DNA of 28,815 bases from contig JBGUZS010000125.1 in assembly GCA_045223835.1 (NCBI GenBank), positions 1 to 28,815 of the forward strand, given 5' to 3'. Under the pieces are notes generated by a model. It saw only the letters and a list, made by a program, of their open reading frames with translations. It was not told the origin of the DNA and ran no database searches. Source of the stretch: UBA1774 sp045223835 (lineage in GTDB: Bacteria > Bacillota > Clostridia > Oscillospirales > Oscillospiraceae). A program made the translations under genes and the position numbers. Shown here one piece after another: positions 15,076 through 22,093 of this stretch; within the stretch, counting starts at the first letter, position 1, and each line of letters starts with the position of its first letter.

Positions 15076-15735
15076 ATGGCAAAGAGAAAAGACTGGCTTC
15101 GGATGGCTGCCGCGCTGTTTATGACCGCTGTGGTGCTCCTGTCCTGCGCGGGCTGCGTGGTGATCGGCAACCGCAAGCCCATCGCCACCCTTTTGTTCAG
15201 CAATGGGGCGGAGGTGACCATTCGCCTTTATCCGAACAAAGCGCCGAATACGGTGGACAACTTCATCAAGCTGGCCAATTCCGGCTTCTATGACGGCAGC
15301 CCCGTTCACCGCATCGTGGAGTATGTACTGGTGCAGATGGGCGGTCCCGCGAACTCCGATGAATCAGACGCCGGGTATTATATCAAGGGTGAGTTTGCGG
15401 ATAACGGCTATGTGAAGGATAACCTGGTGTTCAACGAGGGGATCGTGGGTATGGCCCGCCTCGCCGCGGATGAGGACGACAAGAAGTTCTACAATACCGG
15501 GAGCAGCCAGTTCTTCATCATGCTGGAGCCCAAGGCCTCTATGGACGGCAAATACGCCGCCTTCGGCAAGGTGATCACCGGTATGACGGATATTGTTGCG
15601 ATCTCCAAGATGGATGTGGATGATAACGACTGTCCCCGGGATGAGATCTACATCGTCTCTCTCCGGGTGAACTGCTATGACTACAAGCCCGGTGAGCCCA
15701 AGACCATCGATAAATCCTCTGTCGATCTGTATTGA
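15076..15735 (+). CDS. Cyclophilin-type peptidyl-prolyl isomerase, secreted lipoprotein
   Basis: A 219-residue protein with a signal peptide: basic MAKRKDWLR, hydrophobic core 10-22, and a lipobox-like end in which C24 (LLSC) or C27 (CAGC) could be lipidated. The cyclophilin domain follows from about 33: ATLLFSNGAEVTIRLYPNKAP, then VDNFIKLANSGFYDGSPVHRI with the catalytic Arg, VQMGG, and GSSQFFIML near residue 150. The usual active-site Trp is not seen and the loop reads MDGKYAAFGKVITG. Expected role: folding or isomerisation of exported proteins at the outer face of the membrane. The start at 15076 is supported by GGAGGTG; a longer in-frame extension lacks these features. Confidence 0.93.
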   Translation: MAKRKDWLRMAAALFMTAVVLLSCAGCVVIGNRKPIATLLFSNGAEVTIRLYPNKAPNTVDNFIKLANSGFYDGSPVHRIVEYVLVQMGGPANSDESDAGYYIKGEFADNGYVKDNLVFNEGIVGMARLAADEDDKKFYNTGSSQFFIMLEPKASMDGKYAAFGKVITGMTDIVAISKMDVDDNDCPRDEIYIVSLRVNCYDYKPGEPKTIDKSSVDLY

Positions 15736-15744
15736 GCCTGATCG

Positions 15745-15774
15745 TTCCGGCTCCGGTTTTCACCGGGGCCGGAA
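15745..15774 (+). terminator. Strong stem-loop after the cyclophilin gene (weak U tract)
   Basis: A 12-bp stem (15745-15756 with 15763-15774, one G-U pair) and a six-base loop, 10 bp after the stop. It is followed by TTCGCATT rather than a true U tract, so termination is plausible but not certain. Confidence 0.5.
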
Positions 15775-15780
15775 TTCGCA

Positions 15781-15809
15781 TTGACAATCCGGACAAAATG
15801 GGGTAGACT
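15781..15809 (+). promoter_or_regulatory. Promoter of the MoaF-like gene
   Basis: TTGACA at 15781-15786, 17-bp spacer, TAGACT at 15804-15809, followed by an AT-rich leader and AAGGAGGAG before the ATG at 15854. Confidence 0.8.
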
Positions 15810-15853
15810 GAATTTACAAATTTAAAACAATATAACAAGGAGGAGTTTTATTC

Positions 15854-16732
15854 ATGAATCTTGTCGAAAAGTACGGCCCCATCGCGGCCCGCAATTCCAT
15901 CTCCCAGTATTGCCCCCCCAAGTGCTTTGAGCTGGCGGGCAAGGAATTCGACTTCGTGATGGATACCGGTGAGTGCTCCGGCGATATTCACCTGGAGTTT
16001 GTGGATGAGAACAAGGTCAACTGGAGCATCATGAGCGGCAAGTTTTCCGGCAGCTCCGAGCGGTATGAGTGCCGCAAGGCGGACGACTATACCTACCTGG
16101 TGACCTACTGCATGCCCGAGCCCAACCGGGAGAACCACACCTTCGTTATCGATAAGGAGCAGGGCCTGGTCACCTTCCTGCGCTGCGTCGTGGGTGAGAA
16201 CCCTTACTGGCCTTATCTGATCGACAGCCACTGGGCCTTCGGCTACATCAAGATCGAGGGCGAGGAGCATACGGACATCAAGCGTCATTGCTTTACCGAT
16301 GAGGTTGCCGGCACCGGCGTCCGCTGGGTGTATGGCCATGAGCTCTCCACCGTACACGTCTACTACAACAGCCACTTTTACCGCATCAAGTACAATGCCC
16401 AGGCGAACGTTTCCAACCTGAACAGCGGCATGCGCTCCCTGCCCGGCTCCGATGAGGAAGCCTTCTATGTAAAGATCAAGGAAGGGATGTATCTCGTCAG
16501 TGTCACCGAGCAGAACATGGAGAAGATCCTGGGCGCCAAGATGGGCTTCCGCAGCGATACCCTGTGCTTCCTGGATAACTGGAACCGGATGTACAGCGTC
16601 GGCCGCGGCTACGGCACCGCCACCCGGGATGATACTCCGGATCGGGAGATCTTCTGCATGATCGGCAAATATGCCAAGCCGGAGGAGATCGAAGAACATT
16701 TTTTTACGGATCCGAACCCCTACACGGTATAA
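15854..16732 (+). CDS. MoaF-like (lipocalin-like) protein
   Basis: A 292-residue soluble protein rich in short beta strands and aromatic residues, without signal peptide. The arrangement looks like two lipocalin-like halves: 1-~125 (ECSGDIHLEFVDENKVNWSI, YLVTYCMPEPNRENHTFVID) and ~165-280 (VHVYYNSHFYRIKYNAQ, AFYVKIKEGMYLVSVTEQN, DTLCFLDNWNRMYSVGRGYG). This resembles proteins annotated as MoaF, named from a molybdenum-related operon but of uncertain biochemical role. No moa or other cofactor gene is nearby, so the name should not be read as function. It has its own TTGACA promoter and strong ribosome binding site, suggesting good expression. The family call is from memory of pattern and is moderate. 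Confidence 0.6.
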   Translation: MNLVEKYGPIAARNSISQYCPPKCFELAGKEFDFVMDTGECSGDIHLEFVDENKVNWSIMSGKFSGSSERYECRKADDYTYLVTYCMPEPNRENHTFVIDKEQGLVTFLRCVVGENPYWPYLIDSHWAFGYIKIEGEEHTDIKRHCFTDEVAGTGVRWVYGHELSTVHVYYNSHFYRIKYNAQANVSNLNSGMRSLPGSDEEAFYVKIKEGMYLVSVTEQNMEKILGAKMGFRSDTLCFLDNWNRMYSVGRGYGTATRDDTPDREIFCMIGKYAKPEEIEEHFFTDPNPYTV

Positions 16733-16776
16733 GGGACGGAGCGGAATCGGAAGCAGAAGCGAAACCGGAATAGCGC

Positions 16777-16810
16777 AAAAACCACGGGGCGGGCCAGACG
16801 GCCCGCCCCG
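16777..16810 (-). terminator. Terminator of the murT-gatD operon
   Basis: A perfect 11-bp GC-rich stem, CGGGGCGGGCC (16785-16795) with GGCCCGCCCCG (16800-16810), tetraloop AGAC. On the minus strand it is followed by TGGTTTTTG. On the + strand no U tract follows, so it mainly serves the minus-strand operon. Confidence 0.8.
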
Positions 16811-16831
16811 CTTCTATCCTGGAAACCCCTT

Positions 16832-17542
16832 TTAGTCCAGCTTTTTGCGGCGGTTGGAGAATTCTTCCTTGCGCTGGGCATAGGCCTCCATCGCCTCCCG
16901 GAAGAAGAGCGGTTCCGTCCTCTCCGCGCCGAGGGTCTCCAGCAGCTTTTGCGTGAGCAGGGGATTCAGCACCAGCAGGGGACCCAGCAGATAGGTGCCC
17001 AGGAAGTTCTTCCGCTGTACGCCCTCGAATGGGCAGCCCTCCTCCAGGCCGATACCCCGGACCACGGAGGCAAAGCCCTCCACCCCTATCCCGGGATGGC
17101 AATGGCTGAAGCGGCTGTTGAAGGCCGTGATCTCCAGACCCTCCCACCGGCCCAGGAAAAAGCCGTTATACCGCTTGTTCAGATCCTGGCGGGCCTCCAG
17201 ATCAAAGAGCCCGAGACCGGACAGGGTGTCGTCCGCAGTGCGGATGCTTTTGCCTGCCAGCTCCAGGCTGTTGCCGGTAAAGAGGAAGCAGCAGCCGTCC
17301 TCAATCCGTTCTTCCATCGCCTTGGCATAGGGGCGCAGCGCGGGAAGCGCCATCCGCTGGCCGCGTTCCGTCATGGGTCCGCAATAGACGAAGCGGACGT
17401 CTCCGTCCCCGGCAAAAGCGGGTTCTGCGTTCAGCGGGGTTTCAACATATTCCGCCTCGGGGATGCATTTGCGCAGATAACGCATATTCGCCCCGTCTCC
17501 GAAGAGATTGCCCAGCTCCGGGTAGAGGTATTCCAGCTTCAT
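16832..17542 (-). CDS. GatD-like type 1 glutamine amidotransferase, apparently without catalytic Cys and His
   Basis: A 236-residue protein following a MurT-like ligase by ATGA overlap, in the place of GatD, the glutaminase subunit of lipid II isoglutaminyl synthase. The N-terminus YPELGNLFGDGANMRYLRK (7-25) fits the GatD/CobQ-like family, and length and domain borders match. However, the nucleophile elbow, normally Cys-Gly-Gly-Tyr-Gln, reads FTGNSLELAG (88-97) with no Cys, and the usual TYLHGP reads TYLLGP (183-188), with Leu186 at the His position. The GGGQD region is YCGPMTERGQ. I therefore infer loss of glutaminase activity, or use of another chemistry. It may still bind MurT as a structural partner. 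Confidence 0.85.
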   Translation of the reverse strand: MKLEYLYPELGNLFGDGANMRYLRKCIPEAEYVETPLNAEPAFAGDGDVRFVYCGPMTERGQRMALPALRPYAKAMEERIEDGCCFLFTGNSLELAGKSIRTADDTLSGLGLFDLEARQDLNKRYNGFFLGRWEGLEITAFNSRFSHCHPGIGVEGFASVVRGIGLEEGCPFEGVQRKNFLGTYLLGPLLVLNPLLTQKLLETLGAERTEPLFFREAMEAYAQRKEEFSNRRKKLD

Positions 17543-18906
17543 GCCTTCCTCATCCTTTCCGCTATCGCGTTCCGTACCATAACGGCCTGGTTTTGCCGAT
17601 AGACCTCATAGAGCACGAAGACCTTCCCGCACCGGCTCAGGTCCACCGCGGCGGCCGCGTCCTTTGCCTGATGGACCACGGTGATCCGCTCCTCCGGAAC
17701 GCCGGCGATGAGCAGCCTCAGCCGGGTATCCAGGCATCGGGCGCCAACCGCAAGCACCTGTACGGTCTCCTCCTGCGCCAGGAATTCAAAATCCGCATCA
17801 TAGAGCCAGGCGATGTTTTCGGAGGAGCTCTTTTCGTCAAATACGTCGTCCAGCAGCAGAACGACGGCTTTTCGCCCCTCCGCGTTGGCCACATAGTCAA
17901 AGTTCCTGGAGCAGGCCACGGCATTCAGCCCCTTGGCCATGATCTCCGTCAGCTCCCAATCGCCGATCTCCTCCTGCCAGAAGCGGGACTGCACAACCTG
18001 CAGCTTTTCCATCCCTTCCGCGATCTGCTCGGGCGAATAGCCGATGGTGCGCAGGACAGCCACCGCCGCGACGGCGTTATACAGATTATAAACCGCATCC
18101 GCGGGCATATGGTAGTCGTGCCATACGTTGTTTTCCAGCACGGTCATCAGCCCGGCTTCCCGGTCGGCGGAGATCAGCTGGTAGTCGCCCCGGGAAGAGG
18201 CCCAGCCGCAGCTGTCGCAATGGGCCCGGCCGATATGATTGTACCGCCGGAAGTCATACTGGATCGGTTCGCCGCAGATGGGACAGAGGCGGGCGTCCAC
18301 CACCAGGTTCTCCCGGGCCGGCGGCTCAAAGGGCAGGGGATCAATACCGAAGTATACCCGGCTGTTGAGCTTGGCAACGTTGGAGCTGATGGGGTCGTCT
18401 CCATTGAGGATCAGACGGGTTTCCGGGGGAATGTACCGGTCCAGAAGAGAGGCGATGTACTCCGGATGCGCGTTTCGGCGCATGGAGTCCCGAAACAGGT
18501 TGGTGATGATGAGATAATTCGGCTTAACGGCGGGGAAAATGCGGGCGGCGCTGCGCTCATCCATCTCCAGCACGCCCACCTTCCGTCTGCAGCGGCCGGA
18601 TGGGCCGGCCGCCTCCAGAAGAGCGGAAGCCGCGCCCGCGTCGATATTGGAGCCCAGACGGTTGCTCACCGGGTCCTCACCGAAGCCGGCAAGCAGGTCG
18701 CAGAGCATGTTGCTCACGGTGGTCTTGCCGTTAGTACCCGTCACGCCGATGAGCAGCTCCGGCTTTCCGATACGGGAAAGAAAATCCGGGCAGATGCGCA
18801 GAGCCAGCTTGCCGGGGAGATAGGTGGCTTTTTTGCCCAGCAGACGCATGGCGAACTGGGCGCACTTGCCCGCAGCCAGAGCCAGGGAAAAACGAAGTCC
18901 GTTCAC
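17539..18906 (-). CDS. MurT-like Mur ligase family protein
   Basis: A 455-residue Mur ligase. In characterised species MurT with GatD amidates the D-Glu of lipid II to D-isoGln in the cytoplasm. The ATP P-loop is GVTGTNGKTT (54-63), followed by the central domain with DERSAA and ITNLFRDSMRR. A MurT-typical four-Cys ribbon lies at C208-C211 and C230-C233. NLYNAVAAVAV begins the third region. The C-terminal DUF1727-like domain keeps WLYDADFE (367-374), but the usual NPAGFN and NDNxADGxDxSW segments are replaced by GLNAVACSRNFD and DDVFDEKSSSENIAW. GTG 18906 is chosen since GGAGG lies 7 bases before it; a longer frame lacks homology. It is translationally coupled to the gatD-like gene. Confidence 0.9.
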   Translation of the reverse strand: MNGLRFSLALAAGKCAQFAMRLLGKKATYLPGKLALRICPDFLSRIGKPELLIGVTGTNGKTTVSNMLCDLLAGFGEDPVSNRLGSNIDAGAASALLEAAGPSGRCRRKVGVLEMDERSAARIFPAVKPNYLIITNLFRDSMRRNAHPEYIASLLDRYIPPETRLILNGDDPISSNVAKLNSRVYFGIDPLPFEPPARENLVVDARLCPICGEPIQYDFRRYNHIGRAHCDSCGWASSRGDYQLISADREAGLMTVLENNVWHDYHMPADAVYNLYNAVAAVAVLRTIGYSPEQIAEGMEKLQVVQSRFWQEEIGDWELTEIMAKGLNAVACSRNFDYVANAEGRKAVVLLLDDVFDEKSSSENIAWLYDADFEFLAQEETVQVLAVGARCLDTRLRLLIAGVPEERITVVHQAKDAAAAVDLSRCGKVFVLYEVYRQNQAVMVRNAIAERMRKA

Positions 18907-18957
18907 GGTTTCGCCTCCATATGCCGGTTTTCGGAAGAACCGACGCTGTTTTCGCCA

Positions 18958-18963
18958 AGTATA
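18958..18963 (-). promoter_or_regulatory. Probable -10 element of murT
   Basis: On the minus strand, TGC-TATACT forms an extended -10 (TATACT at 18963-18958) about 50 bp before the GTG start. The -35 region is poor (TGGTAT with a 17-bp spacer). Confidence 0.45.
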
Positions 18964-19016
18964 GCATAGATTCATCAGGAATACCAGCTTTCTCAAGCAT
19001 CCGGCAGACAATATCG

Positions 19017-19045
19017 TTGCCGCCGGAAAAAAGATATGGTATGAT
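19017..19045 (+). promoter_or_regulatory. Promoter of the ParB-like/BMP fusion gene
   Basis: TTGCCG at 19017-19022, 17-bp spacer, TATGAT at 19040-19045, about 50 bp before the start. The 187-bp divergent region with murT otherwise shows no clear structure. Confidence 0.6.
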
Positions 19046-19093
19046 TATCTGGAATAAAGCTCAGGGGTTTTCAACAACAGAGGAGGTGCGCAT

Positions 19094-21013
19094 ATGGCAG
19101 AGAATGACAGCCGGTCAGCCTATCTTGCCGCGCGCAAGCTGGGGAGAAAGTATGTATCCGAGCATTCGGGGGATAAGGATAAGGGGTATCTCCATGTGCT
19201 GGAGGACAATACCCGGGGCGTGGAGATCCTGGCGGAAATCAACCTGGGCTTCCATGAGATCCCCCTGAATCGCATCGCCGGCACCCGTACCGCCGCGAGA
19301 AGCAATTCCTTTGCGGGGAATTTTATGCCGCTCCTGGGAGATGATACGGAATTCGCCATCAAATGGAAGAAGGTTTATGAGAGCCAGCTGGTGGAGGGGA
19401 TCCGGGAACCCATCAAGGTCTATGAATATATCAACCATTATTACGTTCTGGAGGGGAATAAGCGGGTCAGCATCCTGAAATACGTCGGCGCGGCGTCCGT
19501 CTACGGGAATATCATCCGCCTGCTGCCCGAGCGGGATGAGACGAACGACGATATTTCCATCTTCTACGAAATGCTGGATTATGATAAGAAGATGTATTTT
19601 GAGGGTCTATGGTTTCACCGCAGGGGAAACTTTACCCGCCTGATGAATCAGACGGAAAAGTACCTCAAGGATCATCCTGAGGTGACGGACACCGTGGAAG
19701 AAACCATCAACAATACCTATCGCCGCTTCCACAAAGCTTTCCGGGCTTCCAAGCTGGAAGGCCTCGAGCTGACCTCCGGAGACGCCCTGGTGGAATACAG
19801 TCAGATCTTCGGCTATCCCTATGGGGCGGAGCAGAAGGAGCTGGTGCGGAATATACGCAAGGCGAAAGCTCAGTTCCTGGTGGCGGAAGGCAGTCGGAAA
19901 CGGGATACCATGGAGGTCAATGCGGAAAAGGCGGAGGTCCAGCCGGTACGGCCCAGGCTGCGCAAGCCCATGGTCCGCGCCGCCTTTGCCTTCGACGATG
20001 ATCCCAATACCAGTCTCTTTACCCGATGGCATTGCATCGGCATCGACCGGGTTGAGAGAAAATACCGGAACAACCTCACTGTGGAGCGGATGTACAATGT
20101 GAACCGCCATCCCGGCGGTCCCTTTGCGGCGCTGCAGGAGCTGGCGGCGAAGAAGCCGGATGTGCTGTTTACCACCAGTCCGACCATGTCGGACGCAAGC
20201 CTTCGGATCGCCCTGGAGAATCCGGAGCTGATCGTCCTAAACTGCGACAGGCCCCGGGAGGGGAAAAACCTCAATACCTACTTCAGCAAGATGTTCGATA
20301 TGACCTTCCTCTGCGGCGTGCTGGCGGCAGCCATGAGCTGCAGCGGCGTGATCGGCTATATGAACTATGCCGCCTGGGGAGAGCTCAAGACCACCTACGA
20401 GATCAACGCCTTTGCCTTGGGGGCGAGGCTCATCAATCCCCGGGCAAAAACGCTGGATTACACCCTGCGGGGGATCAACTCCTGGCAGGAGCATGATCTG
20501 GCCAGGCAGACCATGGCTGAGCATGGCGCGGATGTGGCCTTCTGCCGGCATTCGCCGGATAATCCCCTGGATCGCGTCGCCTTCCCGGAGATCTATGCGC
20601 AGCTCTATGGTCTCAGTCCGGAAGGGTACGCGCTGGAGAGCTACGCGGGAGCCTCCTTCGATTGGGAGCATTTCTACGATAAGGTCATCAGCGATGCGAT
20701 CGAAGGACGTACCGCACTGCTGGAGAGCCGGCATATCGGCGGAAATCCCATTCATTTCGGATGGGGCATGAGCACGGGAATTATGGATATTTACCCTGTG
20801 AACAATGTGATCGGCGAGCGGGCGACCCGGCTCGTAAACATCTTCCGGGACCTGGTGCGGGAGGACCGCCTCAGCCCCTTTGAAGGGCCCATCTGGGACC
20901 GGGACGGGAATCTGCGCATCGACCACGGGGTCCAGCCGCCTTTGCTGGAGCTGCAGCGGATGCATTGGCTGGAAAGCTCTGTGGAGGAGCTGAACCCCCT
21001 GCCGGAGAATTGA
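19094..21013 (+). CDS. Fusion of a ParB-like domain and a BMP-family substrate-binding domain, cytosolic
   Basis: A 639-residue protein. Residues ~50-150 resemble a ParB/sulfiredoxin-like domain: FHEIPLNRIAGTRTAAR, then EPIKVYEYINHYYVLEGNKRVSILK, where EGNKRV takes the place of the GxRR/H box. Residues ~155-280 are helical and charged. Residues ~292-620 look like a basic membrane protein (BMP/PnrA) ligand-binding domain: VRAAFAFDDDPNT, RWHCIGIDRVERKY, PDVLFTTSPTMSDASLRIA, FLCGVLAAAMSCSGVIGYM and ADVAFCRHSPDNP. BMP proteins are normally lipoproteins that bind nucleosides for an ABC importer, yet there is no signal peptide, lipobox or membrane helix and no permease nearby. A soluble nucleoside-sensing regulator is one reading. 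AGGAGGTG precedes the start. Confidence 0.85.
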   Translation: MAENDSRSAYLAARKLGRKYVSEHSGDKDKGYLHVLEDNTRGVEILAEINLGFHEIPLNRIAGTRTAARSNSFAGNFMPLLGDDTEFAIKWKKVYESQLVEGIREPIKVYEYINHYYVLEGNKRVSILKYVGAASVYGNIIRLLPERDETNDDISIFYEMLDYDKKMYFEGLWFHRRGNFTRLMNQTEKYLKDHPEVTDTVEETINNTYRRFHKAFRASKLEGLELTSGDALVEYSQIFGYPYGAEQKELVRNIRKAKAQFLVAEGSRKRDTMEVNAEKAEVQPVRPRLRKPMVRAAFAFDDDPNTSLFTRWHCIGIDRVERKYRNNLTVERMYNVNRHPGGPFAALQELAAKKPDVLFTTSPTMSDASLRIALENPELIVLNCDRPREGKNLNTYFSKMFDMTFLCGVLAAAMSCSGVIGYMNYAAWGELKTTYEINAFALGARLINPRAKTLDYTLRGINSWQEHDLARQTMAEHGADVAFCRHSPDNPLDRVAFPEIYAQLYGLSPEGYALESYAGASFDWEHFYDKVISDAIEGRTALLESRHIGGNPIHFGWGMSTGIMDIYPVNNVIGERATRLVNIFRDLVREDRLSPFEGPIWDRDGNLRIDHGVQPPLLELQRMHWLESSVEELNPLPEN

Positions 21014-21032
21014 GAAAGGAAGCGTATACACT

Positions 21033-21584
21033 ATGTTTGAAGAGATCACCGCCCAAGCGCGAAAGGCGACGGAAGAGCTGCTGCAGGCGGCAAAGCTTCA
21101 GGCGGGGGACCTGTTCGTGGTAGGCTGTTCTTCCAGCGAGATCGTGGGGGAACGCATCGGAAAGGGCTCCAGCATGGAAGCGGCTGAGGCCGCCTTCGCG
21201 GGGATCTATCCGCTGCTGAAGGAGCGGGGGATCTGGCTGGTGAGCCAGTGCTGCGAACACCTGAATCGCGCGCTCATCCTGGAACGGGAGGCGGCCCGGC
21301 AGTATGGCTGTGAGCCGGTGAACGTGGAGCCCTGGGCCCATGCGGGCGGCTCCTTCGCCACCGTGACCTTTGCCAGACTCGCTGAGCCCGTGGCGGTGGA
21401 GCATATACGGGCCGCCGCCGGCATGGATATCGGGGATACCTTTATCGGAATGCATCTGCGGGATGTTGCGGTGCCGGTGCGCCTGAGCCTGAACGCCATC
21501 GGTCAGGCCCATCTCACCTGCGCCAGAACGAGGCCGAAGTTCATCGGCGGAGACCGGGCCAGGTATCGGGAAGCGCTGAAATGA
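21033..21584 (+). CDS. YwlG/TIGR01440 family protein (DUF436)
   Basis: A 183-residue protein matching the DUF436/TIGR01440 family throughout: FVVGCSSSEIVGERIGKGSS (28-47), WLVSQCCEHLNRALILE, VNVEPWAHAGGSFATV, IGDTFIGMHLRDVAVPVR and the C-terminal LTCARTRPKFIGG. The family is widespread in Firmicutes and its biochemical function is not known to me. It begins 20 bp after the ParB-like/BMP gene, without a promoter between them, so both are probably co-transcribed. It is followed by a clear terminator. Confidence 0.94.
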   Translation: MFEEITAQARKATEELLQAAKLQAGDLFVVGCSSSEIVGERIGKGSSMEAAEAAFAGIYPLLKERGIWLVSQCCEHLNRALILEREAARQYGCEPVNVEPWAHAGGSFATVTFARLAEPVAVEHIRAAAGMDIGDTFIGMHLRDVAVPVRLSLNAIGQAHLTCARTRPKFIGGDRARYREALK

Positions 21585-21616
21585 GCGGCTGGGAAATTGG
21601 AAGCAAATATCAAGGG

Positions 21617-21649
21617 CGGGAGAGCCGATTCGGTTCTCCCGTCTTTTTT
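21617..21649 (+). terminator. Terminator after the ywlG-type gene
   Basis: An 11-bp stem, CGGGAGAGCCG (21617-21627) with CGGTTCTCCCG (21631-21641), one G-U pair, three-base loop, then a run of six T at 21644-21649. Confidence 0.88.
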
Positions 21650-21660
21650 CATGAATCCTG

Positions 21661-21689
21661 TTGACAAAACCGGTTTAATGAATTAAACT
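21661..21689 (+). promoter_or_regulatory. Promoter of the blaI-blaR1-like operon
   Basis: TTGACA at 21661-21666, 17-bp spacer, TAAACT at 21684-21689. The spacer and -10 are covered by the first operator-like palindrome. Confidence 0.8.
21673..21688. promoter_or_regulatory. Operator-like palindrome 1 (GTTTAAT-GA-ATTAAAC)
   Basis: A perfect 7-bp inverted repeat with a 2-bp centre, overlapping the spacer and -10 of the promoter. The position suits repression by the BlaI-type protein encoded next. Confidence 0.75.
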
Positions 21690-21697
21690 CATTGTAG

Positions 21698-21713
21698 GTT
21701 TAATCAATTAGAC
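21698..21713. promoter_or_regulatory. Operator-like palindrome 2 (GTTTAAT-CA-ATTAGAC)
   Basis: The same half-site as palindrome 1, with one mismatch in the right arm, placed exactly 25 bp downstream and covering the expected transcription start region. Two adjacent operators are usual for BlaI/MecI systems. Confidence 0.72.
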
Positions 21714-21726
21714 CATAGGCGGTGAA

Positions 21727-22092
21727 ATGATGGAAGGAAAAAGGTTGTCCTACGGGGAATCCCGCTTTCTGGACGTGATCTGGGAGAATGAGCCCGTGTC
21801 CTCGGGCCGGCTGGTGGAGCTGTGCCGGGAGAAGCTTGGGTGGAAGAAGTCCACCACCTATACCCGTCTCCGCATCCTTGGGGAAAAGGGCTACGTGAAG
21901 AATGAAGAGAGCGTGGTCACGGCGCTGGTTACCCGGGCAGAGGTGCAGGCCTCTGAGAGCGCCTATGTGGTGGAGCAGACCTTTTCCGGTTCTCTGCCCG
22001 GGTTTCTGGTATCCTTTTTGGGGGGGAAGACGATCTCCGCCCGGGAGGCGGAGGAGCTGAAGAAGCTCATTGACGAGCATCGGGAGGACTGA
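21727..22092 (+). CDS. BlaI/MecI/CopY family transcriptional repressor
   Basis: A 121-residue winged-helix repressor. The N-terminal DNA-binding domain (about 8-75) contains ESRFLDVIWENEPVSSGRLVELC and KKSTTYTRLRILGEKGYVKNE, the recognition helix and wing typical of BlaI/MecI. The C-terminal half (FSGSLPGFLVSFLGGKTISAREAEELKKLIDEH) is the dimerisation domain. BlaI proteins bind palindromic operators as dimers and are removed when the partner BlaR1 protease is activated. The gene is preceded by its likely operators and is followed by the blaR1-like gene after one base. The start could be 21727 or the adjacent ATG at 21730. Confidence 0.94.
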   Translation: MMEGKRLSYGESRFLDVIWENEPVSSGRLVELCREKLGWKKSTTYTRLRILGEKGYVKNEESVVTALVTRAEVQASESAYVVEQTFSGSLPGFLVSFLGGKTISAREAEELKKLIDEHRED

Positions 22093-22093
22093 C

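Noticed and set aside
17593..18969. A 458-codon + strand frame opposite murT
   Set aside because: Antisense shadow; the minus-strand gene has clear Mur ligase motifs.
18907..19093. Possible riboswitch in the murT/BMP divergent region
   Set aside because: I found promoter-like elements but no conserved aptamer core or terminator pair.
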